From: Physcomitrium patens
Taxonomy: Eukaryota > Streptophyta > Bryopsida > Funariales > Funariaceae
DNA length: 64,000 nt
Direction of reading: 5' to 3'
NCBI RefSeq assembly: GCF_000002425.4
Contig: NC_037257.1
Span: 7,298,533-7,362,532, forward strand
Made by a program: the position numbers and the translations under genes. Positions 14,150 to 27,286 of the stretch are shown piece after piece; position 1 is the first letter of the stretch, and each line of letters starts with the position of its first letter. The notes under the pieces are model-generated. The model did no database searches. It saw nothing but the letters and a program-made list of their open reading frames with translations, and was not told the origin of the DNA.

Positions 14150-15208
14150 AAATGAGTTTGCGACTTTAAAGGAGAACATTGAGGAAAATCTAGTTAAGAA
14201 TTTTATTTAACATTTTAAGTCACCAGCTAGTGCTCCAATATTATTTGTAAAGAAAAAAGATGGATCTTTATGGATGTGTGTCAATTATTGTAGTCTTAAT
14301 AAAATCATGGTAAAGAATCGATATCCATTATTGTTAATATTTGAACTTCTTGATCAACTTAGTCAAGCAAAGATTTTTATGAAGATTGATCTATGAGGTA
14401 CATATAACTTAGTACGCATTAAGGAGGGAGATGAATGGAAGATAATATTTTGTACCATGTATGGATATTTTGAATACAATGTCATTTTGGACTTACTAAT
14501 GTACCAGCCATATTCTAACACTTATTGAATGGCATATTTTATTAGCATATCGAAAACTTTGTTGTAATTAATTTAGATGATATTCTAATCTTTTCCAAGA
14601 ATCTGGAAGACCACAAAAAACATGTCCGCCTTGTATTGGAAAAGCTACGAAGTATTGGACTATATGCAAAATTAGAGAAGTATATATTTCATGCACCTCA
14701 AGTCAAATTTTTTGGATATATTATTTCCAATAAAGGTCTTTTTATGGATCCAAAGAAGATACAAGCAATCATTAATTGCGCAAAGTCAAAAACTATATAT
14801 GATATCTAATGCTTTCTTAGATTTACAAACTTCTACATGGTTTTTTTAAGGAATAATTCTAAGATTGATGTTCTACTTATGCAATTGACATGCAAGAACA
14901 AGCTAGACTAGGGTTCTAAAGCAAAAGAAGCTTTTCAAAGCTTAAAAGATGCTTTTATAATAGTTCTAATTTTGATACATCCAAATTTTAATAAGTCTTA
15001 TTTTATGGAGATCGATGCATTAGACTTTGAATTGGGAGCAATCTTATCATAATATGGAGAAGATGGCAAAATTAATCTAATTACATTTCATTTTGAAAAA
15101 TTCTCAGCGATGGAAATCAACTACAAAATCCACAGTAAAGAATTTCTTGCCAATGTAGATTCTTTCTAACAATGGAACTACTTTCTTGAAGGCACCTTTT
15201 ATCAAGTG

Positions 15209-15279
<71 letters not shown>

Positions 15280-16980
15280 TAAGAATCTTAAATTCTTTAT
15301 GTCAACCCAAGTCTTGAATTGTTACCAAGCACATTGGAGTATATCTTTATCACAAAATGACTTTTGTATTACATATGGATCCGAGAGCCAACAATGATTA
15401 TCAAATATATTATGAAGACATTCTTACCTTAAACCAAAAGAAGGTAAGGTAGCATATGATCAACAATAGACAACCTTACTAAAGCTTGAACAATTTTATC
15501 TTTGAGCAATCTATGTATCAATATCTCTGCATTTATCATTTCTTGATCAAGTTTATAAAGCCTCAAACACAAATCTTCTTATTCTTAATATCAATTGTCT
15601 TGCCAACAACCTTCGTAAAGAGTCTTGTATATTTAAGTATGAAGATAATCTCTTATTCTTTGAAGAATATTTATTCATTCCTAAAGAAACAATTTACTTG
15701 CGTGTTCTTCAGACACACATGACTTCCCTATAGCCAGATATTTTGAATTTAATAAGATCTTAGAACTTCTATTTAGAGACTTTTGGTGGCCTAAAATATA
15801 GAAGGACATTAAGAAATTTGTACTATGATGTGATACTTATTCAAGGTCAAAGAATCCTCAACATTGGCTATATGGACTTCTTCAATTCCTTCTTATTCCA
15901 AGACAACCATAATCATCTATCTCCATAGATTTCATTATAGATCTTCTACCATCAAGCTCATTTGATACTATCTTCATAGTTGTTGATCGATTGACTAAGG
16001 TAACACATTTTATACTTTGTAAGAAGTCAATTACTAGTGAAAAGATGGCAAGACTCTTTATTGACAATGTCTATTGTTACCACGGGTTGCCAAATGACAT
16101 TGTATCAGATCATAGGGCATAATTTATATCAAGGTCTTAGAAGGCACTGTTCAATATTCTTAAGGTTGACATCAACCTTTCTTCTACGTTCCACCTTCAA
16201 ATTGATGGCTAAATGGAATGGATTAACCAAATTCTTGAGTAATATTTGAGATGCATCATCAACTACCAATAAGACTATTATAGTTCCTACTTACTGTTGG
16301 CGGAGTTTGCATATAATAATACAATCCATACATCTATGCAACAAACGCTATTATACTCAAACTACGGTCATCATCCAAAGTTGGATATGATAGAGCCTTC
16401 AAAGTTATCAAATCTAGTAACAGAAGAGTTTACTATGAATATGGTTGAACTTCAAGTATCCATGAAGACTCACCTAAAAAGGGCTCAATAACGTTATAAG
16501 CTACTATTAGATGAATTAAAGAAGGAACATCTTTCATTCCAAGTTGGTGATAAAGTGTGGCTTCTTTAGCACAATATAAAAACCAACACGCCATGTGATA
16601 AGTTGGACTACCGAAGGTTGGAACCATTTGTGATTTAATAATAAATCAATAATATAACTTATTGCTTGGAGTTATCTTTATCCATGAAGATTCATCTAGT
16701 CTTTTATGTTTTACTTTTGAAAAGATATAAAGAGTTGAACATAATAGGTTGAAGACAACCACCACCTCCTATGGTTGAAATCAATGAGCATGTTAAATTT
16801 GAGGTAGAAGAGGTATTAGATTCAAGGATAAGATATGAAAAGCTTGAATATCTAGTCCATTGGTGCAAATATGATATCAACGATTGCACATGAGAACCAG
16901 TTGACAATCTTGTAAATGCACAAATGAATGTTCAAAAGTTCCATCAACAACATCCATCCAAACCAAAAGCAGCAAAATGA
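14150..16980 (+). pseudogene. Reverse transcriptase, RNase H, integrase and chromodomain remnants
   Basis: Recognisable pieces in order are LFVKKKDGS, a CVNY..SLNKI stretch, KIDL followed by a stop then GTYNLV, VINLDDILIFSKN, GYIISNKGL, then RNase H-like FMEIDALDFELGAIL. After the (TA)n tract come the integrase pieces FIVVDRLTKV, YCYHGLPNDIV and LLAEFAYNNTIH. A chromodomain-like tail has VHWCKYDINDC. Stops interrupt every domain. The pieces belong to different frames and no full-length product is possible. Confidence 0.75.
15210..15277. repeat. (TA)n microsatellite inside the RNase H remnant
   Basis: About 34 uninterrupted TA units lie between the RNase H-like frame and its downstream continuation. 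The nearby ORF that reads as a run of Ile-Tyr is an artefact of this tract. Similar TA runs occur near 12690-12730, 21016-21063, 22678-22710, 42030-42063, 50643-50666, 54462-54500 and 54552-54580. Confidence 0.95.
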
Positions 16981-17059
16981 AGAACAATAGCTTAGTAAGA
17001 TGGCTTTACTATGAAGTTTTTAGTCGTTGGCTTCATAAAAAAAAGGAGGAGGCAGTATT

Positions 17060-18762
17060 TGAAGAGGCAATTTTTTCAAATGTTTAGAATAGTATAAGTT
17101 AGTAGTTCGAGTTCACGACCATAGTCTGTTTATATTCTTTTGGTTTTATCTACTTTATGTGATATAGATGGTCAAGAGATAGATACCCTGCCGATTATAT
17201 CATCTCAACAAAGTTATTGACGGAGATGACTTTAAGGTGAAGAGTTGTCTGAACGACGAAGATGTCAAAGGATATTCTATAATAGGTCACTAGTAATTGT
17301 GTATGAGATAGAACCTACCTATAAAAGAGTGTTTGCAGGACAATTCCATAACGAAGATATCAAAGTTTATGCTTAGTCACAAGTAGAAGGACTAGAGCAC
17401 TATCGATAGCTACAAGGGCCTATGAACCATTTGCCTTGCAAAAAACAATTAGAATATATAGCAAACACCATGCGATAGAACTTCAATTTCTTGTGCTGTC
17501 GTGTTGTAACACGAGTATATCGTGAAAATATAAAGAAAGAGGACTTTTATTAATGTTCAGTTACCTCGAATATTGGGAGTAACGACCAATTCCAGTATAA
17601 ATACTGAGAGGCCAGGGTCAGTCACCCCGTTACAGTCAACCGAGGCATACTGAAATGCTCCGTTCGATTCCAATAACAGGAGTCAGCAAAAAGGGAAAGG
17701 ACCAATTCAACGACGGGTGAACCTGGTTCGAAGAGCCAATTGGATCCAATTTCAAGACATCCAATCCAAGTCTTACTACGGGCCTCTTACGCAATATGAG
17801 ACCTGAATTGGTCGAGCAACCCAATGCAGTCCAATTTCAAGACATCCAATCCGGGTCCTCTTAGTCAATATGAGACCTGAATTGGTCGGGCGACTCAATG
17901 TGGTCCTAATTATGAGGGTTTCGATTCTGTTTCAGGCTGTCCTGTTCTCTGTGCGGTTTCAGAGAACGTTGTTTTCGGTAAAAGGATCTCTTAAAGGTAA
18001 AAACGGAGGAGAGAACTCTGACGGCGGAGCCAATTTTGGATCCAAGATGGAAGATTGAAGAAATTCAGTGGCTAGGGTTTGAAAGAGGGGAGAATTAGGG
18101 TTAAAGGGGAGGATAGGTTAAGAAATGAAGGGGAGAGAATAAGTTTTTTTGGAGAAGGATCAGAGAGCTAGCTTCATGCTTCGGAAGGAGAAAAAAGACA
18201 GAGAATTGGGTTTTTTTTCTTCATAGGGTTTTGGGAAGACTGAGGCAATCGTTGCTGAAGTCAGTGTTATAATGGTGAATCGGGATTTTTAATAAAGTGG
18301 GTTTGATTACTCTTGACTGTTTTTGTGAAATTGAATTACGTCTGTGATGAAGAATTAAAAGGATGTCTATAGGATTGAGTATGCGGAGTGAATGAAATTT
18401 ATTGGGTTAATCTAACAAGACAATTAGTGGATACAAGATCGTGAGTATAAAGCGGTATCAAAGATTAGCAGTTTGGATTGTTCGGGGTTCTCTGTAACGT
18501 CTAGAGACCTATCGGCTGGGGCAAAAAGGACTTCGACAAGTAGTCGAAGGGCATCCGTATAGATTTACGGTGTATTCTTGCAGTCGTTTATATTCCAACA
18601 GTCAATAACCGATAGACTGCTTCAATATTGGCGAATCTTCATACTACCTTCTACAACCAGACGCCCGGCGCGTTCTCGATCAGGAAAGCACGTAATACGA
18701 CAACGCATATACTAACTTAGAATAATCTTGCTTCTTCGAGACTTCAAAGCTAGAAGAGGAGG
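17060..18762. other. GC-richer block between chromodomain and 3' LTR-like repeat
   Basis: About 1.7 kb without coding signal but clearly less AT-rich than the surrounding retroelement. It includes a TATAAATA-like string near 17596-17604. It could be a long 3' untranslated region of the element, a solo LTR of a younger insertion, or captured DNA. The purine tract at 17037-17054 immediately before it makes an LTR reading possible, but I found no second copy in the window. Confidence 0.4.
17746..17903 (+). repeat. 85-bp imperfect tandem duplication
   Basis: CCAATTTCAAGACATCCAAT begins at 17746 and again at 17831. Both copies continue into CAATATGAGACCTGAATTGG. The copies differ by an indel of about 11 bp and scattered substitutions. 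Confidence 0.85.
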
Positions 18763-19140
18763 TGATGTCATAGACATACAATTGAAGAAGATTCAAGAAG
18801 GTTCTAGGAAGTTTTAGAAGATTTTAAAAAGATTCTTATAGATCCTAGAAGGTTCAAAAAGATTCTAGTAGATTCTAAGAAAGTTTTAGAAGGTCAGTGG
18901 AGGACTTAGAAGGTTCTAGGAGGCCTTAGATGATTTAGGAAGTTGCCAAAGAAGGATCTTAGGCTTACTTTGTTCTCAAGCCTTATAGAAATTTTTCAAG
19001 AAGCTTCATAGGACCTAATATATATATCTAGGAGTCGAGGCTAATGCGATCTTGAGTCTTGATAACTCACTTCTTGTAGTTTAGCTAAGACCTTCTTTCC
19101 TTATATCTAGTTATTATTATTCAATGTCGAGCTAACTCTA
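18763..19140 (+). repeat. 3' LTR-like direct repeat
   Basis: Starts TGATGTCATAGACATACA immediately after the purine tract AGAAGAGGAGG, as an LTR follows a polypurine tract. It then repeats the AAGGTTCTA-type series, TTGCCAAAGAAGGATCTTA and ATAACTCACTTCTTGTAG seen at 12396-12840. It is shorter than the 5' copy mainly because the TA tract is shorter. Confidence 0.65.
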
Positions 19141-20750
19141 TTTTTTAGTCTTAAATCCATATTTTGTATATGGCTCCTAATAATTTGAAAATAAGATATT
19201 TAATGGGTGTTGTACAAAGTTCCAGAAATATAATCTCTATTGTAGCTGAATAAACTTATTTTTTGATATATTATCTTCTTTGATATCCACACTCTTTATT
19301 TTATAGTTTTATTGCTTATTTGGATAATATTAAGCAGTATACTTAAGTTCTCTACAATATAAGCATAATCCTTCATGGCAATGATGAGTCTTTTTTTGTT
19401 TAATAAAAAATTTAAAATATATCACATTAATTTGTATATACTCTACATCTAAATATATGAATTGAAAAGATGTAGGTGTTGCCATTGAATTATAATAATT
19501 TTGAGGCCTACTTGTACAATTTTCATATCAAAATTCAAAAAGTTGATTGTTATACTTTAATACAAAGTCTATTATTTCACTCAATGTTTCAGAATTAAAT
19601 AAATTAAGCATTAATTTTTTTACCTCATATTGTAATTTTTAAAGAAATTGACTAATGAGTGTTGCATCATTCAACTTAATATTAATTACAAGTTGTCAAA
19701 ATTGTAAAGCATATAAAGTTATAAACTAATTATCTTGTTGTAAAATATAAATCTTATTTATTGTAATACAAATTATATCATATTCTTCATATATAGATCA
19801 AAACTTTGCCTAAAAAGCCTCCAACTTATTCAATATTGGATCACGTTGTTCAAAAAAAGATGAAAAGCATGATAACATACAATATAAAATAAGTATACCA
19901 ATAAACTTGACTTATGATTTTGAAGTTGGATAGATTTGGAATTGAAGTTCAATTGCTAATTATAATTAATTGATAAATTTTCAAAACTTTGAGCTTGTGC
20001 CATAAAACTTCTAAAGCAAGGTAATTTTTACTTCTGTAATACTTAAATAGTATTCTATCATATAAAGAGTAGTATAATCTAGTATATATAATGAAGGAGT
20101 TCCAATCACTTCTATATCTTTACTCCCTACTAAATTTATTGTTCTTTATAAAACAAATTGACTTGATATATAGCAAGCATTAATTTTCTTAATCATTCTT
20201 GCATTTGTGCTATTGCATTTTTTATTTTAGTATGCCCTGTTATAATTACATAATAATAAAGAAGATATCTAATACCTCTCAAGATAAATAGAAGAGAAGA
20301 CTAGAAAATAAAAGAAATATCAATTTAGAAGTGGATAATCTATAACTTTTAATATGCTTATGTCTTATCAAGAAAAAAAATAATCCACTCTTAATCAAGA
20401 AGAGACAAAATTCTAATGTTATAACTATATTTTTATTAATTTTTTAACAATAAAAAATCAATAAAAGCAAATAAACAAGCCAAAATTTTCTCAAAGAAAG
20501 ATGAAAAAAAAAATAAGAAAGTATGTATATTCACAAGAAATTAAAATAGCTATTGTCAAAAGATAAGAAAATTAGAAATCCTAAAAACTAAACTAGAAGT
20601 AAGAAAGGAATTGATAAGAGTGAAGAAGGCTTCACTCTTGCCTCCATATATATATTATCTAGCTTAGAGCTATGTTGTAATATTCTATAGGACCTCCAAC
20701 ACATGTCCAATTTTTAAGGCATATGTCTTAACTTCCAAAGCAAGTATCTT
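19141..20750 (-). mobile_element. gag and 5' LTR remnants of the outer minus-strand element
   Basis: On the minus strand, a zinc-knuckle-like LCLYCREL lies near 19390-19340, and a gag-like LNKLEAF lies near 19830. At about 20620-20750 the minus strand shows weak similarity to the LTR-like repeats (CCTATAGAA, then ATATATATATGGAG, then TTCTTCACTCTTATCAA). This fits the gag half and far LTR of the element whose pol lies at 9.8-12.4 kb. The similarity is low and the edges are uncertain. Confidence 0.4.
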
Positions 20751-21012
20751 ATACATATACCACATAGTTAGCTTGTACCATAAACTACCAATACATAGGG
20801 CATGTGATTAACTTATTGGCCAAGTATTCAACCTATTAATCACCTTTAGATATATATAAAGGTGAAATTACATCTATAAAGCTTTTAAGAAGCTTTTCTA
20901 TAAGATGTTATTAAATTAATATATTTTTATCTACTTCTACTTATTCAAAGTATCTATGTAACTATTGGCATAAATATATGTCTAAGACATTATCTCATAC
21001 AATGAAAAATAT

Positions 21013-21066
<54 letters not shown>

Positions 21067-22673
21067 TTTATATATTTTATAAATTTTTAAAATAGAGGTA
21101 ATGTATTTAATTTATATTTGATATAGATTTTTATTACCATTATATTTTATTGATTTTTTCAAAAATAGGAATACCTTAGGTTTTGAAGACATATTCTTAT
21201 AACATAAAGATTCACATTATAATTTTTTTTTTGATAAATTTTTTAAATTCTATAAGCCACTTGAGTAGTTGAGGGTTTATTATTACATAAATTTATTATT
21301 ATATACATAATATTAAAATTAAAAATATTATATATTATTGCTATTTTTTTAATAATTATATATAGATATAATTTTTATATTAGATGTCATAAATTATAAT
21401 ATAATTTATTATTATTATTATTATTATTATTGCTTGTTTAAGTAAAGACAACATCAAACTATTAAGTGCTGCAAATTTGTGTACAATTAGTATGGCTTGG
21501 TTAGTATAAGGTATTAAAGAATTAACAATTAGGCTAATCTTGTTTTAAACTTCTTGAAGGTTTTTATGTTTGCTTTGCCGTAATCACTTCCAATCCATAT
21601 AAGCAAGTATGGTCAATAATTTGAGTATATAATTGAATTGTGTTATAGTTGTTTTATAATAAATTCTAAATTTTAGAAAATTTAATAAAAAAAATATTTA
21701 TTTTAGAGTTTATATGTTATCTGTATATTACAATTTATTCTTTAAAAATACGAACTTCTTCAAAGACTATTATATTTTAGATTATTTATTTAAAAATAAA
21801 ATAATTTTCTAATATAAACCTCTAATTATAAGGTAATTTAATTTTATTATATCATTAAATAAATATTGATAGTTTTTTATATCTTTACTAAGAATAATAC
21901 ATTATTAAAATAATTTTGATAATATAATATTTAAAATTATTTTTATATATTATTTTTAAATAGTTTAGAAAATAGCACAACATATTAATTTATACAAATA
22001 TTTCTTGATAAATCCACTAATCTTCTAAAAGATTATTTTACAAAATTTTGGTCTATGTGTTATAAATTATAAGTAAATAGATTTCAAATCAGATTTTTTG
22101 AAAATCCTAGTCTTTAACATCATTTAAATTTTCTTTTGTAGTATGGATAGTATAATTATTAGATTTATTTAACATATGGTTTCTATGTATTGTTCTTTTT
22201 TTGTATTTTTTTAATCTAAATTTTATATCAATTATTTTTGAAAATACATTGTCATTGTTTAAACATATCACATATTAGATGATTCAATCAAACATACATT
22301 CAATTATAATATGTTAGTTGTAGATTTAAAGCTCTTTATTTATAGATATATAATAATAATTAAACCACCCTTACTAATAATTATTATGTTTTTAGCAAAA
22401 AAAATTATTTTACTCCATACTTCTAATATCTAATAGATTTTTAAAGTAGTAAGTTCATAATAACTTACTTGATTTTTTTCTTTTGTTTTAATTTTCAAGC
22501 AATTCATATTTTTTTAGATTATTTTCTATATTTTCCAAGTATCTAAATTAGCACGTGTTTTAGAGGTATGTTTTGTTAAGTTTTTTTTTATATAATATTA
22601 TTTTTTAATAAGAGTAGAAATTAATTTTTATTTTTTTTCTTTCTAATGATTAATACTAAAAACTAAGCCAAAG

Positions 22674-22712
<39 letters not shown>

Positions 22713-25200
22713 ATAAAATCATATTTATTTATAAAAGTATCTAAATAAACTAATAGATATTACCAAGATTGTAAATGAGCTGTAATTCCTTATAAATTCT
22801 TTCAAATATATGTTTTCTAATGTTGAGATGATTTATGCATTTAGACATATCTGCTTATAATTTTTTTGTATTGATAAATGTAATATAAGTTAGCAATATT
22901 GTAAATATAGTCCTATTGGTCTCTTGTCAAAACAACAAAGGATATGTATTTTACAATATGCATATGTAATAAACGGTTCTTCTTCAGTCATGGGATTATT
23001 CCCCATATACAAGCAATTGTACAATTTAATACCAATGTCTTGAATAATTGCCAAACTATTAATAATGTTTCTAAATAACATAAGTTATAAAAGTATTATT
23101 ATGTCTTAAATGTCATGAAATAATCATGAGTTAGCTTTTGATATTTACTATCTAAATTTTATTGCATTCTATAAATGAACTCTTTGCATATTTGATATTT
23201 GATTTTCTTTTTCTTTTTATATAATATTAGCTTATATTAGAAAATTTTATTAGATTAATATAAAAAAAATAATAATAAAAAATATTATTTATTTTTTAAT
23301 ATTATTTGTACAAAGTTTTATATCTAATAAAAATTAGACCAAAACACATTATATCTTTGGTTTATTTTTTTAAAGAATCTTTTCTTTTTCTTTTTCTTCT
23401 TTACCATGTCCAATTCTATATGTATTTATTTTATATCTACAAAAAAATTACAATAGAATAGTATGCTATTATCTTAAATTAGTATACTATTTACATTGAC
23501 TTTAAGTCATCTTATTTCAAGAATCAAACGTAAAACTCATAGGATATAAGATTGTAACATTATTGTATATACCTCATGAATTACTTCAAATCATAACAAC
23601 TTAGGTTTTTATAGTCCTTGGAGTCTATTATATTATTTGAGTTGGATTTGATTTGAAGTTTTTTAATTATACTACCAACAATAATATTTGATCTATCTAT
23701 AAATATATTGGTGTTTAACAAAAAAATTCTAAGTCTCTTTCATAGAAATTAAAGGTATTAATTAATAATTTGATGAACATAAGTTGTTGGATCCTAATGC
23801 CTATTAAATCTTGTTGATGAGTAAATACTTTAATTATGTAATTTGTAAAAATTCTTTGATACCAGCTATTGCTATCACATTTAATTTTATAAATATTCTT
23901 TTGATAATGGATATTTATAATAATGTTATTTTATGTACTTGCATAAATTTTGTGGCAAATCCTTGATCCAATTCTTTTATATGGTTAGTTTTTAAGGGTT
24001 TTATAGCATTCATGGCTAGACCCTTCTAATATATGACATTATCATACTTGTTTTATATTAAATAATATAGAATACAATTTTTCACTAATAGAAGACATAA
24101 AGGAAAAGTAAATAATTATACATTTGTAAATGGGGAAGACTTTAATTCTTGTGCATGCCAAAGTTGCACAAAAGAAGCAACCTTATATTTATAGCTCAGC
24201 TCAATAATTACATGATGTTGTCTTATAACTATCATCTAATAAGTTTGCAATTTTTTAAAATCATTGTTATTATTTAAAGACATAGATGTCTTAGATTAAA
24301 TGAATTGTCATTCTTATTATAAGGATTTGTTCATGGCTTCTAACAAAGATTCTTCTTTCTTATTGTTATTTATCAAGTACTGTGTCTAGTAATTTATACT
24401 TTGGTTTGATTATTTTTCAAATATTTATATATGATATGGATGTTATGAAAGTAATTAAATACCATAATTAAAAATATGAAGTTTATTTGATAATTTATAT
24501 AAATAACACAAAAATATAGAAATATTTAAAATTTACATTTTTTTTAGAACTTATATGTTCTAAAAGCAAATCTGGTTTAAAATTTTAATACAAAATAAAT
24601 TTCAAGCTTAATGTCTTATAGTATAAAGTTTCATACTTAATAAATACTTTTATTCCTTTGTTTTATATCTTGTTATATTTAGTATATTTTTATACAAATT
24701 ATTGATAACTCTGTAATTTTCATGGAATCGTAAATATAAAAATTATTGATAACTCTGTAATTTTCATGGAATCGTAAATATAACTCTGCAATTTTTTTCG
24801 AATTTTTGAATTTATACTACAGTGTTATAAAAACAATAATAATCATCATCTTATAATTTACAATTACTTAAAAATACATTGCATTATAGACAAATATGAC
24901 AATATTGCCTCAAAACAAGATCAACGTTGAATAACATATAAGAATTTTTTAAAGTATTATAAATTCTCATGTGGTAAAAATAATGTGGTTCATGAAACTA
25001 TTGTCTTCAACAAGTCATGAATATCATATTACAAGTTTTATGAGTAAATATAAATTCGGCTTTTGTACATGTTATTCCATACACTATCATTTATATATTC
25101 TGCCTAATCGTCATTTTCACTGTCCAATATAAGCTCTAAGTAATATTAACATATATAAATACACAGTAGTTACATATGCTATTATATATAAATATAAATA
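20751..25200. other. AT-rich desert
   Basis: No gene signal on either strand. It contains TA microsatellites near 21016-21063 and 22678-22710, a short TTA run near 21410-21430, and a 43-bp tandem duplication at about 24696-24782. Short ORFs are compositional noise. Confidence 0.65.
24696..24782 (+). repeat. 43-bp perfect tandem duplication
   Basis: Two adjacent copies of a unit beginning AAATTATTGATAACTCTGTA and ending in GGAATCGTAAATATA are identical as read. Two perfect copies within decayed AT-rich DNA suggest a recent slippage or repair event. Confidence 0.9.
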
Positions 25201-25299
25201 TCAATGCGAAGTGTGTCGGGGTCCCGCGTGGCAATGCGTAAATCTGCCCTAATAAGCACCACCGAGAATCTAACAGGATCCAATTTTGGACGCCAGATG

Positions 25300-25558
25300 A
25301 ACGAAAGCTGCGGACGTGGAGAAGCGTGCGGTCGAGCGCCAGCATTTCAGTGCTCACTTTTTCGTCGTCGTCGTCTTCTCCACGTCGCTTCTCGTGCCGC
25401 CCCCCGCCTCTTCGCTGATTCGCTGTGCTTGCAGCACCGAGTTTCTCAGCCTCTTGTTGCCGCTGCTGCCGTTGCTGCCGTTGTTGTTGCTGTGCCTACT
25501 CCCCCGACGCTTGTGCGCTCAGCTGCCGAGGTTTTGTTTTCCGCGGCTGCTCTACATG
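25300..25558 (+). other. Putative 5' noncoding exon of the CLPTM1 gene
   Basis: A pyrimidine-rich, GC-richer block starts abruptly after AT-rich desert and ends at a plausible donor (ACATG, then GTGCGT, at 25559). The matching acceptor is TTGCAG ending at 27226, 60 bp upstream of the CLPTM1 ATG. This would be a leader intron of about 1.67 kb. ORFs here (25204-25566, 25316-25819) have no domain and are not needed for the gene model. Confidence 0.4.
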
Positions 25559-27286
25559 GTGCGTGATCTTCGCCTCTTGCCCCTTACGTGCTTGATCTTT
25601 TGCGGTTGCCTCTCTGTTCCCCCCCTTTTTTTCTGGATGCCAGTCGAAATTGCAAGTCGAGTTGGTGTATTGGGAACGAGCGAGCTCGCCTTGTCTCTTC
25701 CTCTTTATCTCTTAGTCCGTGATGTCTTCATACTTTCGATTCTTACTCGTGCGTTTTTTGATCCTTGCCCTCGTTTTTGTGAAATTTTGAGAACAAGAGG
25801 TGTAGGTTCATTCATGTAGTTTACATATTTGTAGTTACGAATGTTCGCTGGAGGATAAAATTCTGATTCCACTGTTCCCGGTTTAGCACGTCCTTTTTAA
25901 GCGGTGTATTCGATGAGGAAATTTTGTACTGCAATTGGAGGTTGATTTGGTAACTATTGTCATTCCTTCTTTGGAGTTCTGGAGATGTGTCAAGTCGACA
26001 ATATTGAACGGATTTGCGCTTTGTGTTTGATTTGAAGGCTCTTTGAAGCGTTTTTTTTCTTTATTGTCAGAACGTCCATCAAACTAAATTTTGTCTTGAG
26101 TGATCCGTGCTTCTTCCTTCTTTTAAGATAGTATAGTCGCGTCTTTGTTTCGCTGGAGGTAGTGACAGTTCTGGTCCTCAATGATGTCAATGAGCGCCTA
26201 ATTATTTCGGAGAGTTGTAGCATACAAGGGACAGAAAATATGCGAGAACAGTTTTGCTACATTCTAGGGTTTTGGTGGTTTATGGGAGAAGTGGCGAATA
26301 TATGTTCTAACCGATCAAGGTTTAAATATTAATTTTTAGAAGTAGTGGATCTGTTCTGAAGCATCGTTTTTGCGCTACATTCTTATTTTTAAAGATAATT
26401 GTAGAGTTCTGGAAGGTTTTTAAAACTATGAACCTTATTTAGGTATCATTCTCTGACTCAAGATTGCTAACTGAAGCTATGAATATCTGTTGAGGCTGGT
26501 GGTTCAAGCGGTTTTCTCGCGCATCTTTAAATTTAAATTTTATTTCTATTTAATTTTGTAATAAATATTTTAGCACCGCTCTTAATTTTTTTTGCTTAAA
26601 ATTACAATGTCGGATAAAGATGTGCTATACATTATCTTCTCCAAATTCTGACTTGAATCAGATACTTAGCCCAGTACAAAAGAGAGACTTTTGCAGCCTT
26701 TTTATGGCTTCTTTCGAGTTAATTGCAAAGCACCTCTAAATTCCATCAAGCATATTTTGTGACGAGTACTTTTCCTTTTTCGCAACACTTGCTTGTTAGC
26801 TGCAATCGGCAGAGCTCACTGACAGGTTTCATATTGGCTCAATATTATGGTAAACTTAATCCATATCATTAGTGGCGCATGAGTCTTGTTCTATTCTAGC
26901 GAAAAGCTCGTCTGAATCATTCAGTAATTATTGCTGCAAGTCATGGATCTGTATACGGATTTACATGCGTATAGTGGAAGATCAGCTGTGTAAGTTGACG
27001 CTGGCATACTTCACATGTGTCTGATTTAACGTGTAGAAATTTACCGATATCGTGTTTTATCATACATGTAACATTTGTGTGAACTAAGTGTAGGAGAGTA
27101 GTATGATGGTTTGTTTGAATGCTGTAATCATCCTCGGTTAGTAGGTTATTAGCTCGGACAAATCTTTAACTTGTTGATTTCTGAGCTGCTCCTCTTACCT
27201 TAATTGATGTTTTATTTGCATTGCAGCAGCAGGGACAGTACTAGTCTTTTTTCCACTGAGGGCAATAATAACGTATATTGTCAACA

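Larger units (their letters stand above)
12396..19140 (+). mobile_element. Decayed Ty3/gypsy chromovirus with flanking LTR-like repeats
   Basis: LTR-like repeats flank an internal region coding on the plus strand. A degenerate CCHC zinc knuckle (CKKLGHKV) lies near 13310-13360. A retropepsin region at about 13490-13800 has LLDSQAS in place of DSGAS. Reverse transcriptase and RNase H run about 14160-15190 with YLDDIL-like LDDILIFSKN at about 14570, and integrase runs about 15780-16560 with IVVDRLTK and AEFAYNN. A chromodomain-like end (about 16790-16920, FEVEEVLDSR and YLVHWCKYD) makes it a chromovirus. Many in-frame stops and frameshifts and an RNase H interrupted by (TA)n show it is dead. 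A purine tract at 17037-17054 could be the true polypurine tract; another lies at 18750-18762, immediately before the 3' repeat. Confidence 0.8.

Noticed and set aside
13381-16980. An active retrotransposon
   Set aside because: Stops and frameshifts occur in every pol domain, the protease motif lacks its Gly, and a microsatellite splits RNase H.
25204-25819. Overlapping plus ORFs of 120 and 167 aa
   Set aside because: They lie in a pyrimidine-rich leader block that ends at a donor site; the products are runs of Leu, Pro and Val without a domain. Read as 5' UTR and intron of CLPTM1.
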